A DNA stretch of 64,000 bases, taken from contig NZ_JAAGLT010000009.1 in assembly GCF_010548275.1 (NCBI RefSeq), positions 186,001 through 250,000 on the forward strand, read 5' to 3'. The first letter of the stretch is position 1, and each line of letters begins with the position of its first letter. Under the pieces are notes generated by a model. It was not told where the DNA came from. It worked only from the letters and a program-made list of their open reading frames with translations, and did not search any database. Source of the stretch: Streptomyces sp. SID12488. GTDB lineage: Bacteria > Actinomycetota > Actinomycetes > Streptomycetales > Streptomycetaceae. The translations under genes were made by a program, and so were the position numbers. Below, one piece after another: positions 8,509 through 16,401 of the stretch.

Positions 8509-9006
8509 GTGACTGACGCCGGTATCGACGTCGAGGCCCGTACCGAGGCCGGTAGCGAGGCCCACGCCGACGCGCATCCGGACACCCGTCCCACGAAGAT
8601 CATGTACGTCGCCGAGGCCACCGCCCACGGCGGCCGGGACGGCGATGTCACCAGCCAGGACGGCCAGATCGCGCTGAAAGTGGCGATGCCGCCACAGCTG
8701 GGCGGCGACGGCAACGGCACCAACCCGGAGCAGCTGTTCGCGGCCGGTTACAGCTCCTGCTTCCACAACGCGCTGGTCCTGGTCGGCCGCCGCGAGGGCT
8801 ACGACCTGACCGGCTCCACGGTCGCCGCGAAGGTCGGCATCGGCCCCAACAAGCAGCGCGGCTACGGCCTCGCGGTCGCCCTGAGCGTCTCGCTGCCGAT
8901 CCTCGACCAGGACATCGCGGCCAAACTGGTGGACGCGGCGCACATGGTCTGCCCGTACTCGAACGCCACCCGCGGCAACATCGATGTGACGATCATCCTG
9001 GGCTGA
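8509..9006 (+). CDS. ohr: Organic hydroperoxide resistance protein Ohr
   Basis: 165-residue thiol peroxidase of the OsmC/Ohr superfamily, which reduces fatty-acid and other organic hydroperoxides using lipoyl- or thiol-based donors. The two catalytic cysteines are in their usual settings, SSCFHNAL and HMVCPYSNATRGN, and the NPEQLFAAGYS motif is intact. The GTG at 8509 has a GGTGGAGG site 8 bases upstream. About 28 residues precede the usual family start (near IMYVAEATAHGG), a little longer than most Ohr proteins. Regulated by the upstream OhrR, by inference. Confidence 0.93.
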   Translation: MTDAGIDVEARTEAGSEAHADAHPDTRPTKIMYVAEATAHGGRDGDVTSQDGQIALKVAMPPQLGGDGNGTNPEQLFAAGYSSCFHNALVLVGRREGYDLTGSTVAAKVGIGPNKQRGYGLAVALSVSLPILDQDIAAKLVDAAHMVCPYSNATRGNIDVTIILG

Positions 9007-9066
9007 TCCTCCCGGTTTCCTTCTGGGCCGAGGAATCGAGAGCGGGTAGGTGCGCGTTACATCGGC

Positions 9067-10350
9067 GTGGACCTGGTGGACTTGAACGTAGACGTGAACG
9101 TGGACGTGAACGGCGTGGTGACCGAGGGCTTCGAGCCGGTCAGAGACGCGTTCGTACGGAACTTCGCGACCGGCGGCGAGCGCGGCGCCGCCGTGACCGT
9201 GTACCAGGACGGGCACCGGGTCGTGGACCTGTGGGCCGGGGTACGGGACTTCGACAAGGACAAGGACGAGGACGCGGACGTCGAGTCCGGGTCCGGGTCC
9301 GGGTCCGGGTCCGGGTCCGGGTCCGGGTCTGCGCCCTGGGAGCACGGCACCGCGCAGATCGTGCGCTCGGCGACGAAGGGTGTCGCCGCCGCCGTACTCC
9401 TGATGCTGGCCGAGCGCGGTGAGCTGGACCTGGACGCTCCCGTGGGCGAGTACTGGCCGGAGTTCAAGGCGGCGGGCAAGGAACGCACCCTCGTACGGCA
9501 CCTGCTCTCGCACCGCGCGGGCGTCCCCGTACTCGACCGGCCCCTCACGCCGGCGCAGGCGGCCGACCCCGCCCTCGGTGCCGCGGCGGTCGCGGCCCAG
9601 GCGCCGGCCTGGGCGCCGGGGACGGACCACGGGTACCACGCCCAGACGTACAGCTGGCTGACGGGCGAGCTCGTACGCCGGGTCAGCGGGCGCCCGATCG
9701 GCGACTGGGTCGCCACCGAGATCGCCGGGCCGGCCGGCCTCGACCTGTGGATCGGGCTGCCGGAGGCGGTGGCCGAGGCGGGGCGCGTGGGCCGGGTGGG
9801 CCGGGCCCGGACACCGGAGACGGCGGGCCCGGGCCTCAGAACGCGCCCCAAACGGTCCGTCGCCGACGCCTACGCCGACCCGGACTCCCTCACCAGCCGC
9901 GCCTTCGCCGCGATCACCCCGCTCCCGGACGAGAACGACCCCGCGTACCGGGCCGCCGCCCTCCCCGCCTCCAACGGCATTGCCACGGCCGACGGACTCG
10001 CCCGCTTCTACGCCTCCCTGATCGGCCAGGTCGACGGCGGGACCCGCCTGTTCACCCCGGCGACGGTCGAGCTGGCCCGGCGCGAGCAGTCGGCGGGCCC
10101 GGACCGCGTCCTGGTCATCGGCACCCGCTTCGGCCTCGGCTACATGCTGCACGGCAGCGCCTCACCGCTCCTGACCCCCGGCTCCTTCGGCCACCCGGGC
10201 AGAGGCGGCGCGCTGGGCTTCGCCGACCCCGACTCGGGCATCGCGTTCGGGTACGTGACGAACGGCTTCCGCAAGAGCGTGACGGCGGACGCACGGGCGC
10301 AGGCGTTGGTACGGGCGGTGCGGGAAGCCCAGGAGGGGCGGGAGACATAG
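9067..10350 (+). CDS. Serine hydrolase, beta-lactamase/esterase (class C-like) family
   Basis: 427-residue cytoplasmic-looking beta-lactamase-fold esterase. Motif SxxK is S101-A-T-K104, and the Tyr motif is in the HGYHAQTYSW region. No signal peptide is visible, so an EstB-like carboxylesterase role is more likely than beta-lactamase. The N-terminus starts with a short VDVNVDVN repeat. Between residues 70 and 90 there is a Ser-Gly tract coded by seven TCCGGG units (9286-9330), a slippage-prone hexanucleotide repeat in an acidic linker. The gene ends in tandem GAGGCGCGGGAGGCATAG-like repeats just past the stop. The GTG start at 9067 has only a weak ribosome site. Confidence 0.85.
   Translation: MDLVDLNVDVNVDVNGVVTEGFEPVRDAFVRNFATGGERGAAVTVYQDGHRVVDLWAGVRDFDKDKDEDADVESGSGSGSGSGSGSGSAPWEHGTAQIVRSATKGVAAAVLLMLAERGELDLDAPVGEYWPEFKAAGKERTLVRHLLSHRAGVPVLDRPLTPAQAADPALGAAAVAAQAPAWAPGTDHGYHAQTYSWLTGELVRRVSGRPIGDWVATEIAGPAGLDLWIGLPEAVAEAGRVGRVGRARTPETAGPGLRTRPKRSVADAYADPDSLTSRAFAAITPLPDENDPAYRAAALPASNGIATADGLARFYASLIGQVDGGTRLFTPATVELARREQSAGPDRVLVIGTRFGLGYMLHGSASPLLTPGSFGHPGRGGALGFADPDSGIAFGYVTNGFRKSVTADARAQALVRAVREAQEGRET
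9286..9330 (+). repeat. TCCGGG hexanucleotide microsatellite inside the hydrolase gene
   Basis: Seven TCCGGG units and a terminal TCT, coding (Ser-Gly)7-Ser. The unit is a multiple of three, so gain or loss would change linker length without a frameshift. Confidence 0.9.
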
Positions 10351-10396
10351 GAGGCGCGGGAGGCATAGGAGGCGCGGGAGGCATAGGGGGTGGTGC
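10343..10396 (+). repeat. Short 18-bp tandem repeat after the hydrolase gene
   Basis: About two and a half copies of GAGGCGCGGGAGGCATAG follow the stop codon. Each copy carries an in-frame TAG, as if the gene end had been duplicated by slippage. No further function is visible. Confidence 0.8.
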
Positions 10397-10613
10397 GGGT
10401 AATGGGGATGGTGGGGCTGCAGAGCGGGCGTGGCGCCCGTTGTGTGACGTTCGTCGCGATCGCCCCGGGTGAGGGATGCGCGCGCGCCCTCAGTCGTACG
10501 CTTCAAGAACCCCCGCACCGACCGCACCGACGTCAAGGAGTTGTCGTGCCCCATACCTCCGGCCGCCCCCGTCCCCACGGCGGCCGTTAACGGGCCACGG
10601 GCACGTTCCGATC

Positions 10614-12083
10614 ATGCGCTGCTGTCTCTCCGCTCCCCTCGCCGCCCTGGCGGCGTTCCCCGCTCCCCGCGACCTCGTCCGATCCGGCGCGCTGCTCACG
10701 CCCGCCGTACTCCGGTCCGCGCTCGCCGCGCGCCAGGAACGCGTCACGCGCGCCGACGTCGTGACGGCCCTCCACCTGGAGCTGGTCACGCTCACCGAGG
10801 ACCGCGCCGTCATCACCTGGTACACGGTCGTGCCCGGCACCGACGACGGCTTCGGGCACCTGGTCCCCGCGGTCACCGAGGGCGAGGTCGTGTACGGCAC
10901 CCACCCGGCCCACCTCGACCGCACGGCGTCGGAGGGCCGGCCGACCGCCCACCACTACGTCGAGCTGACGGACCTGGAACCGGGCCAGACGTACTACTAC
11001 CAGGCCCGTTCACGCGGCCGGGCGGCCACACCGACCCCCCTGCACCTGGTGCGCGGCAACGCGGTGGGCACCTCGCTGCACGGCCTGGGCTCGCACGGCG
11101 GCCCCTACTCCTTCACGACCCCCCAGCCGCCCCCCGGCCGCCATCTCCTCTCCATCGCCCTCTGCAACGACCTGCACCTCGGCGAGACCACGGCGGGCCG
11201 GGTGGCGGGCGTACCGATGCTGCGCGGGGTCTCGCAGCGACCCGGCCTCGACCCGTACCCGGAGATCATGAGCCGGGCGATGGTCGAGGAGGCCCACCGG
11301 CGCGGGGCGGACGTCCTGCTGGCGGCCGGGGACATCTCGGCGGCCGGCGCACCCCGGGACCTGGCCGAGGCCCGCCGCATCCTGGACGGCTTCGGCACCC
11401 ACGGACGGGACTACTTCGTCGTACGGGGCAACCACGACCGCCCCAGGCACCCCGACGACTCCTTCCGCGACGGATTCCTGGGCGGCGCCGACGGCCCCGG
11501 TTACTTCGCGCGCGACCTGGGCGGCCTGCGCCTGATCGGCCTGGACACCTACGAGAAGAACGGCAACGGCGGCGACGCGGGCGGACTGAGTGCAGAGCAA
11601 CTGGCTTGGCTCCAGACCGACTTGAGGCGTGACCGGGACCAGCCGACCGTCGTCTTCGGCCATCACCCGCTCACCACACGGGACTCGGTCTTCCCCATGG
11701 GCCGAGGCCAGCGCCTCGACCGCGGCCAGGCCCGCTCGATCGTCGACGCCTACGCCACCTCCCCCGGCGTCTTCCTCCACCACGCGGGCCACACCCACCG
11801 CAACAAACGCACGGTCCTGACGGGCGCACCGCACGTCACCCAGCAGGAGGTCAGCGCGGTCAAGGACTACCCGGGCGGCTTCTGCCTCCTGCGCGTCCAC
11901 ACCGGCGGCTACGCCCTCAACTACTACAAGAACAGCAGCGTCCCGGCCCGCGCCTGGGTCGAACGCAGCCGCCTCACGGCAGGCGGCCTCTGGCCCCACC
12001 ACGCCCTCGGCCGCTCGGTGACCGACCGCAACAGCATGCGCCTCCACGACCTGTCGGGCGTACGTGCTTACATGCGCGGATGA
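10614..12083 (+). CDS. Calcineurin-like metallophosphoesterase (purple acid phosphatase-like)
   Basis: 489-residue protein with a fibronectin-like N-terminal domain (about residues 45-170; ends near GPYSFTTPQPP) and a two-metal phosphoesterase domain. Metal-ligand motifs in order: NDLHLGE (DxH), LLAAGDISAAG (GD), RGNHDRP (GNHD), GHHPLT and HAGHTHRN (GHxH). Phosphatase or phosphodiesterase action is expected; the substrate is unknown. The start is uncertain: ATG 10614 gives MRCCLSAPLAAL, and an upstream in-frame ATG at 10476 would add 46 low-quality residues. A small ORF with a better ribosome site lies just before (see findings). It overlaps the next gene by ATGA. Confidence 0.85.
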   Translation: MRCCLSAPLAALAAFPAPRDLVRSGALLTPAVLRSALAARQERVTRADVVTALHLELVTLTEDRAVITWYTVVPGTDDGFGHLVPAVTEGEVVYGTHPAHLDRTASEGRPTAHHYVELTDLEPGQTYYYQARSRGRAATPTPLHLVRGNAVGTSLHGLGSHGGPYSFTTPQPPPGRHLLSIALCNDLHLGETTAGRVAGVPMLRGVSQRPGLDPYPEIMSRAMVEEAHRRGADVLLAAGDISAAGAPRDLAEARRILDGFGTHGRDYFVVRGNHDRPRHPDDSFRDGFLGGADGPGYFARDLGGLRLIGLDTYEKNGNGGDAGGLSAEQLAWLQTDLRRDRDQPTVVFGHHPLTTRDSVFPMGRGQRLDRGQARSIVDAYATSPGVFLHHAGHTHRNKRTVLTGAPHVTQQEVSAVKDYPGGFCLLRVHTGGYALNYYKNSSVPARAWVERSRLTAGGLWPHHALGRSVTDRNSMRLHDLSGVRAYMRG

Positions 12084-12646
12084 CAAACACGACAGGCGCG
12101 GCAGACACGGCAAGCTCAGCAAGCAACAGCCCTGCCGACACAGCCCGGTTCCGCGTCCGCCCCCGCACGGAGGCCGACCTCGACGCCTGCGTGCGCATAC
12201 TGGCGACGATCCACGAGCAGAACGCATACCCCCTCAACTGGCCCAGCGACCCGGCCGGTTGGCTGACCCCGCGCTCACTCCTCGCCGTGTGGGTGGCGGA
12301 GGGGGACGACGGCGAGGGGGTCATCGGCCACGTCGTCCTGTCCCGCAGCGATGCGGGCAACGCGGCGGCGGCCCTCTGGAGCGACGGCCCCACCGCCGTG
12401 ATCAACCGCCTGTACGTCGATCCGGCGGCCCGGGGCAGAGGAGTCGGCGCGGCGCTGATGACCCGGGCGACGGCAGAGGCGAAGTCCCGCGCCCTGCACC
12501 CGGTACTGGACGTGGCGTCGACAGCCCCGGCAGCGGCGGCCCTGTACGAGCGCCTGGGCTGGACGCTGCTGGCGGCGGAGGTGGAGCAGGAGTGGCTGCC
12601 GGGCCAGTGGGTGAAGCTCCGCAGTTACGCGGCCCCGACGTCCTGA
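12080..12646 (+). CDS. GNAT-family N-acetyltransferase
   Basis: 188 residues with the GNAT fold: RVRPRTEADLDACVRIL at the start, beta4 VINRLYVDPAARGRGVG with the acetyl-CoA pyrophosphate-binding motif (ARGRGVGAALM), and ALYERLGWTLL near the end. The substrate is unknown. The ATG overlaps the stop of the phosphoesterase gene by four bases, so the two are translationally coupled. About 25 Ser/Thr/Ala-rich residues precede the domain and may be a disordered tail or reflect a start that is too early. Confidence 0.85.
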   Translation: MTNTTGAADTASSASNSPADTARFRVRPRTEADLDACVRILATIHEQNAYPLNWPSDPAGWLTPRSLLAVWVAEGDDGEGVIGHVVLSRSDAGNAAAALWSDGPTAVINRLYVDPAARGRGVGAALMTRATAEAKSRALHPVLDVASTAPAAAALYERLGWTLLAAEVEQEWLPGQWVKLRSYAAPTS

Positions 12647-12693
12647 GCGAGCGCCCGCCGGAATCGCGGGCACCCACCGGGCGTTGGCCCGGT

Positions 12694-13098
12694 ATGACCT
12701 CCGACCAGCGCACGATCACCAACCCGCCAGCCCTGCACGACCCGACGCCCTTCGGCTACAGCCACGCGGTGTCGGCGCCAGGCGAGACCGTGTACATCGG
12801 CGGCCAGTACGCGTCCGACGCCACCGGCGCTCCCGTCCCCGGCGACTTCGCGGCTCAGGTGGACCTCGCCTTCGACCGGCTGCGCTCCGCGCTCGAAGGA
12901 GTCGGCCTCGGCTACGAACACGTGGTGCGGCTCGGCACGTTCATCGTCGACCACGACCTCGACAAGCTGGAGACCCTCGGCAAGGCGCTGCACGCCCGCT
13001 TCGGCGACCGACTCCCGGCGCAGACGCTCAGCGGTGTCGCCTCGCTGGCCCTGCCGGGGATGCTCTTCGAGGTGGACGCGGTGGCGGTACGCCCTTAG
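12694..13098 (+). CDS. RidA-family (YjgF/YER057c) protein
   Basis: 134 residues spanning the whole RidA/chorismate-mutase-like fold: YSHAVSAPGETVYIGGQ at the start, QVDLAFDRLRSALEGVGLGYEHVV in the middle, and a C-terminal PAQTLSGVASLALPGMLFEVDAVA. RidA proteins hydrolyse reactive enamine/imine intermediates. The key Arg of true RidA (in the R-x-x-V motif near residue 105) is not obvious here, as the matching stretch reads PAQTLSGV. It may therefore belong to one of the Rid subgroups with another activity. It converges with the isochorismatase-fold gene. Confidence 0.85.
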   Translation: MTSDQRTITNPPALHDPTPFGYSHAVSAPGETVYIGGQYASDATGAPVPGDFAAQVDLAFDRLRSALEGVGLGYEHVVRLGTFIVDHDLDKLETLGKALHARFGDRLPAQTLSGVASLALPGMLFEVDAVAVRP

Positions 13099-13156
13099 TT
13101 CCGGGCTGCGCACAACCCGGAACCAAGGGCATCCTCAGCATCGCCCGACAGACGCA

Positions 13157-13720
13157 CTATCGCGGTGCGATGGCTTTGAGCCAGTCCTCGACGGTGACGA
13201 CATCCGCCCACTGCGGGAACAGCTTCTCGGTGAGCATCGTGTGCACCTCGGGGTCGGTGTCGAGGCAACCGTCCGCCAGGACGGTGAGACCGAAGTCCAG
13301 ATCGATGGCGTGCCACAGGGTGGAGAGCACCACGGCGCTGGTGGCAATGCCGGTAAGAACAAGGCTGTCGATGTCGCGAGCCCTGAGTACCAGGTCGAGG
13401 TCGCTGCCCGAGAACGCGCTGCCCCGCCTCTTGGTGACCACCACGTCGCCCTGCTGGGGCGCAATGTCGTCATGGATCTCGGCGCCAGGGGCCCCCTCGG
13501 TGAACATTCCGGACCGCACGGCGTTCGCCATCGCCCTGTTGCGGGGGCTGACCTCCGGATCACCCGGCCGTAAGCCCATCCGCACGTAGATCACGGGGAT
13601 GCCGGCAGCCCGCGCACCGTCGATCGCTCCGCGCAGGCGCGGCAGATATCCGGAACCGTCGTCGGCGATGGCCACGACGTCCCGTTGGACGTCCATCACC
13701 AGAAGCGCGCTGTTCGCCAT
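13157..13720 (-). CDS. Isochorismatase-fold cysteine-hydrolase-like protein lacking the usual Cys
   Basis: 187-residue isochorismatase-like hydrolase. ATG 13720 gives MANSALLVMDVQ with a GGAAGGGA site upstream. D10 and K97 of the family's triad are in place, but the nucleophile motif GxxTxxC reads G124-I-A-T-S-A-V130. Valine replaces the catalytic Cys. Like EntB/PhzD types, it may use acid chemistry on an enol ether, or it may be inactive. Before the element inserted, it was the gene following the EamA transporter. Palindromic repeats lie directly upstream (13,742-13,782). Confidence 0.85.
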   Translation of the reverse strand: MANSALLVMDVQRDVVAIADDGSGYLPRLRGAIDGARAAGIPVIYVRMGLRPGDPEVSPRNRAMANAVRSGMFTEGAPGAEIHDDIAPQQGDVVVTKRRGSAFSGSDLDLVLRARDIDSLVLTGIATSAVVLSTLWHAIDLDFGLTVLADGCLDTDPEVHTMLTEKLFPQWADVVTVEDWLKAIAPR

Positions 13721-13738
13721 GCTTGCCGTCCCTTCCTC

Positions 13739-13782
13739 GTTGGGAATTCCGATGGGAGTTCCCAACGGAATTCCATGGGGAA
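13739..13782. promoter_or_regulatory. 12-bp-spaced palindromes upstream of the isochorismatase-fold gene
   Basis: GGGAATTCC (13742), GGGAGTTCCC (13754), GGAATTCC (13767) and a final GGGGAA (13778) recur every 12 bases. They include a perfect GTTGGGAA (13739-13746) / TTCCCAAC (13759-13766) pair. They lie 20-60 bases before the start codon, so they look like an operator array for an unknown regulator. Confidence 0.55.
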
Positions 13783-13829
13783 ACAAGAGCAAGTCTCGTG
13801 GATCAACCCGGCCGCGGTGGAGGTTTCCC

Positions 13830-13949
13830 CTACCCGGCGTGCAGCATCAGCCCGATCCCTACGACGAGCAGCCCGGCCGCGGCGATCCTCGGCGCCCCGA
13901 ACCGCTCCTTGAAGAACACGGCGCCGATGGCCGCGCCGACGATGATCGA
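13830..13949 (-). pseudogene. C-terminal fragment of EamA/DMT transporter, severed by element
   Basis: Last 40 codons (SIIVGAAIGAVFFKERFG... to TAG) of a drug/metabolite transporter. They continue exactly in frame the fragment at 31,713-32,441, which ends in RESS. Together they give a normal 282-residue EamA protein. The fragment has no start of its own and is presumably silent. The break at the TCG serine codon marks the integration point of the element. Confidence 0.9.
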
Positions 13950-13977
13950 TGTCATACGTTGCTCATACAGTAATTGG
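13930..13977. other. attL of the serine-integrase element
   Basis: Left junction. Chromosomal EamA sequence runs up to GA (13948-13949), then the element arm TGTCATACGTTGCTCATACA with GTAAT beyond it. The arm's GTCA, TGCTCAT and GTAAT blocks are mirrored in the attR arm. The recombinase start codon is only 30 bases inside. Confidence 0.8.
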
Positions 13978-13978
13978 C

Positions 13979-15427
13979 ATGAGTCGATCAAAGTTAGCGA
14001 GGGCCGCCATCACTCCAGGCGAGCCCGCCGCCATCTACTGCCGCATCTCGCACACCAGGGACGAGGACCAGACCGGAGTCGACCGGCAGGAACGCATCTG
14101 CCGAGAGATCGCCGAACGGCTTCAACTCCGCGTCGAGTCGGCCCACATCTACGTGGACAACAACCGTTCGGCATGGCAGCGCAACCGCAAGCGGCCGGGT
14201 TGGGAAGAGATGCTGAAGACGATGGGGGACGGAGAGATCCGGCACGTCATCGTGTACCACCCGGACCGCCTGATGAGGCAGCCCAAGGACCTGGAAGAGC
14301 TGCTGTCCATAGCCGACGACAAGCGCATCCTGCTGCACGGCGAGGCGAACCGACGCGATCTGTCGGACCCCGACGACCGGTTCATCCTCCGTATTGAGGT
14401 TGCCCACGCGTGCCGTTCTTCTGACGACACGTCACGGCGCCTGATCGACGCGCTGAAGGACAAGGCCCGGGAGGGCAAGCCGCACGTCGGCAATCGCCCG
14501 TACGGCTACACCCCCGACGGCCGCGCGATCATCGAGGAGGAGGCGGAGATCGTTCGAGAGGTCTTCCGCCGCTACCTTGACGGCGAGTCGCCGACCCGGA
14601 TCGCCCAGGAACTCAAAGCACGTTCGATCGTCTCGTCCAAGGGCAATACATGGCAGCCCCAGAACGTCCGCCATCTGCTGGCGTCGACCTTCGTGGCTGG
14701 CATTCGGATGCACAAGGGCGAAGAGGTGGGGGTGGGGACCTGGCCCGCCATCATCGACCGAGGGCAGTGGGACGAAGTGCAGCGGTTCAGCCAGTACAGG
14801 GCCGAGCGCTCCCGGGAGAGTCAGAAGCGGCCGAACCGACGTTACCTTCTGCGTGGTGTCGCTACGTGCGCTTGTGGGATGCGCATGGGCGGCACGAACA
14901 GTGTCCGATACGCCTACTACCGCTGTACCCGCGCTGGCAACGTCGGCCCGGAGAGGTGCAATCGCTCGATCGTGGCCGAGCCCCTCGAAGCGTTCGTGCG
15001 GGACGTGGCGATCAAGGTGCTCACCAAGCTGGACACCACCGGGCACGAACCCCCAACGACCGTACGGCCCGAAGCCGACGTCGAAGCGGACGAGAAGGAC
15101 CGGGCGAAGCTGCATGAGTTGAAAGAACTGTGGCTCAACGATGACGACTTCACGACCGCCGACTTCCAGGCCATGCGTGCGCCGGTCCTCAAGCGGATGA
15201 AGGAGCGCCAGCGCAGGACCGTGAAGCGACCGGTCGTCATCCTGAAGGGGATCGCAGGACCGGAAGCCGAGGCGAACTGGGAGCGATTGGAGCAGGAGGA
15301 GGACTACGCGCGCATGAACGCGATCTACCGGTTCCTCTTCTCTGCCGTGGTGGTACGCCCACCGACGAGGAAGGGCAGGGGGTTCGACACCGAGCGGGTG
15401 GACATCCAGCCGAACCCGCTCGACTAG
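13979..15427 (+). CDS. int: Large serine recombinase (site-specific integrase)
   Basis: 482 residues. An N-terminal resolvase domain (about 15-160) carries the catalytic Ser24 in AIYCRISHTRDEDQTG and the conserved DRLMRQPKDLEEL Arg block. A recombinase domain (about 170-290; NRPYGYTPDG to GQWDEVQRF) comes next, then a zinc ribbon (CACGMRMGG...YYRC...RC) near 305-345 and an acidic coiled-coil-like tail. ATG 13979 is preferred; the in-frame ATG at 13949 lies on the crossover point itself. It is placed next to attL, as usual for these integrases. It should recombine attP with the attB inside the EamA gene; excision would need a directionality factor that I cannot identify here. Confidence 0.93.
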   Translation: MSRSKLARAAITPGEPAAIYCRISHTRDEDQTGVDRQERICREIAERLQLRVESAHIYVDNNRSAWQRNRKRPGWEEMLKTMGDGEIRHVIVYHPDRLMRQPKDLEELLSIADDKRILLHGEANRRDLSDPDDRFILRIEVAHACRSSDDTSRRLIDALKDKAREGKPHVGNRPYGYTPDGRAIIEEEAEIVREVFRRYLDGESPTRIAQELKARSIVSSKGNTWQPQNVRHLLASTFVAGIRMHKGEEVGVGTWPAIIDRGQWDEVQRFSQYRAERSRESQKRPNRRYLLRGVATCACGMRMGGTNSVRYAYYRCTRAGNVGPERCNRSIVAEPLEAFVRDVAIKVLTKLDTTGHEPPTTVRPEADVEADEKDRAKLHELKELWLNDDDFTTADFQAMRAPVLKRMKERQRRTVKRPVVILKGIAGPEAEANWERLEQEEDYARMNAIYRFLFSAVVVRPPTRKGRGFDTERVDIQPNPLD

Positions 15428-15436
15428 GTAGGCGCC

Positions 15437-15661
15437 TCACCTCTTTGGCCAAGCAAACATGCTGATGATGAGGGCCAAAAGGGCGAGGAGGAGCGTGAGA
15501 GCACGCCCGAAGGCCGCACCCCCTCGCAGAATTGAGGTGGGCATGCTCGCGCCATCGAGGAGCGCCAAGAGCCAGGCTCCAGTTCCAATCAGTAACGCCA
15601 GAAGGATCACGGTCGCGAGAGATAGCGCGAGCAGCGCCACTGAGGTGAGCGACGGTTGCAT
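15437..15661 (-). CDS. Small two-to-three-helix membrane protein, unknown
   Basis: 74 residues with two or three hydrophobic helices (about 7-36 and 52-70) and a short basic C-terminus (WPKR). AAGGGAG lies about 6 bases before the ATG, supporting translation. It starts 110 bases from the divergent HTH gene and converges with the integrase. No family recognised. By position it could act in element maintenance or entry exclusion, which is only a guess. Confidence 0.6.
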   Translation of the reverse strand: MQPSLTSVALLALSLATVILLALLIGTGAWLLALLDGASMPTSILRGGAAFGRALTLLLALLALIISMFAWPKR

Positions 15662-15711
15662 TGTGCTCCCTTTCCACGATCAGCTAGGTCGTGGATGAGC
15701 CTCACGGATTC

Positions 15712-15760
15712 CACGTTCAAATCCGTTCAACCTGTAGGATAATGAATGGTGTTGAACGTG
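15712..15760. promoter_or_regulatory. GTTCAA-type inverted repeats and promoter before the HTH gene
   Basis: CACGTTCAA (15712-15720) is the reverse complement of TTGAACGTG (15752-15760). GTTCAAC (15725-15731) pairs with GTTGAAC (15751-15757). A TAGGAT -10-like hexamer lies between them at 15735. The layout suits autoregulation by the HTH protein that follows, and perhaps control of the divergent membrane-protein gene. Confidence 0.55.
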
Positions 15761-15770
15761 AGGGGGATCT

Positions 15771-16388
15771 ATGACACTGGTAGCAGCAGAGGCCGACCGC
15801 CGGGATCCACTCGCCCGACTCAAGGAAATCCTGCGTCGCGGTCGCCTGAAGAAGCAGCTCACGGTGAAGACCTTGGCGCATCGGGCTGGGTTGGGGTATG
15901 TGACCGTTAGCAAAGCCCTCAACGAGGGCCTTCCGAGCGAAGCGACCATCTACGCTCTCGCTAAGGTCCTGGCCATAGACCCCGCTCCACTTATCGAACT
16001 GAGGTCTCTGGCTGTAACAGTAACGGAGCCCCCACCTCCCCCTGTCCCACCGGACACCAGGAAATGCGATCCGGTCACGCCAGCTCAACGGGACGCGCTT
16101 CGCGCCAACCGCAATGATCAACTCATCAAGGCCCTCGAACGAGTAGGAGGAATTCAGAGGTGCACAGTCTTCCAATTAGAAGATCACACGGACAACGGAT
16201 ACCTGCTATACGTCACGTTCGATACTGATCGACTCGGCGCCGCTTCGGTCTTGCAGGCCATCCGATCCAAGTTCGAACAACTGTTCCCAGAGATCCCGTA
16301 TTGGGGCGAACTTAAATCTGAATCGGAAACCGCAGTAGGGTTTGCTTACACCTATATCGATCCACACAACATGCTCTTCCAGGACTAG
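15771..16388 (+). CDS. XRE/lambda-repressor-like HTH protein of the element
   Basis: 205 residues. A helix-turn-helix lies near residues 30-65 (VKTLAHRAGLGYVTVSKALNEG, SEATIYALAKVLAID), followed by a Pro-rich linker (EPPPPPVPPD) and an unrecognised alpha/beta C-terminal domain (about 110-205) containing GYLLYVTFDTDRLGA. GAGGGGGA lies 6 bases before the ATG. Its place next to the integrase and the inverted repeats in its promoter suggest an element regulator of integration, excision or its own synthesis. Confidence 0.75.
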   Translation: MTLVAAEADRRDPLARLKEILRRGRLKKQLTVKTLAHRAGLGYVTVSKALNEGLPSEATIYALAKVLAIDPAPLIELRSLAVTVTEPPPPPVPPDTRKCDPVTPAQRDALRANRNDQLIKALERVGGIQRCTVFQLEDHTDNGYLLYVTFDTDRLGAASVLQAIRSKFEQLFPEIPYWGELKSESETAVGFAYTYIDPHNMLFQD

Positions 16389-16401
16389 ACCACTCAGATC
16401 C

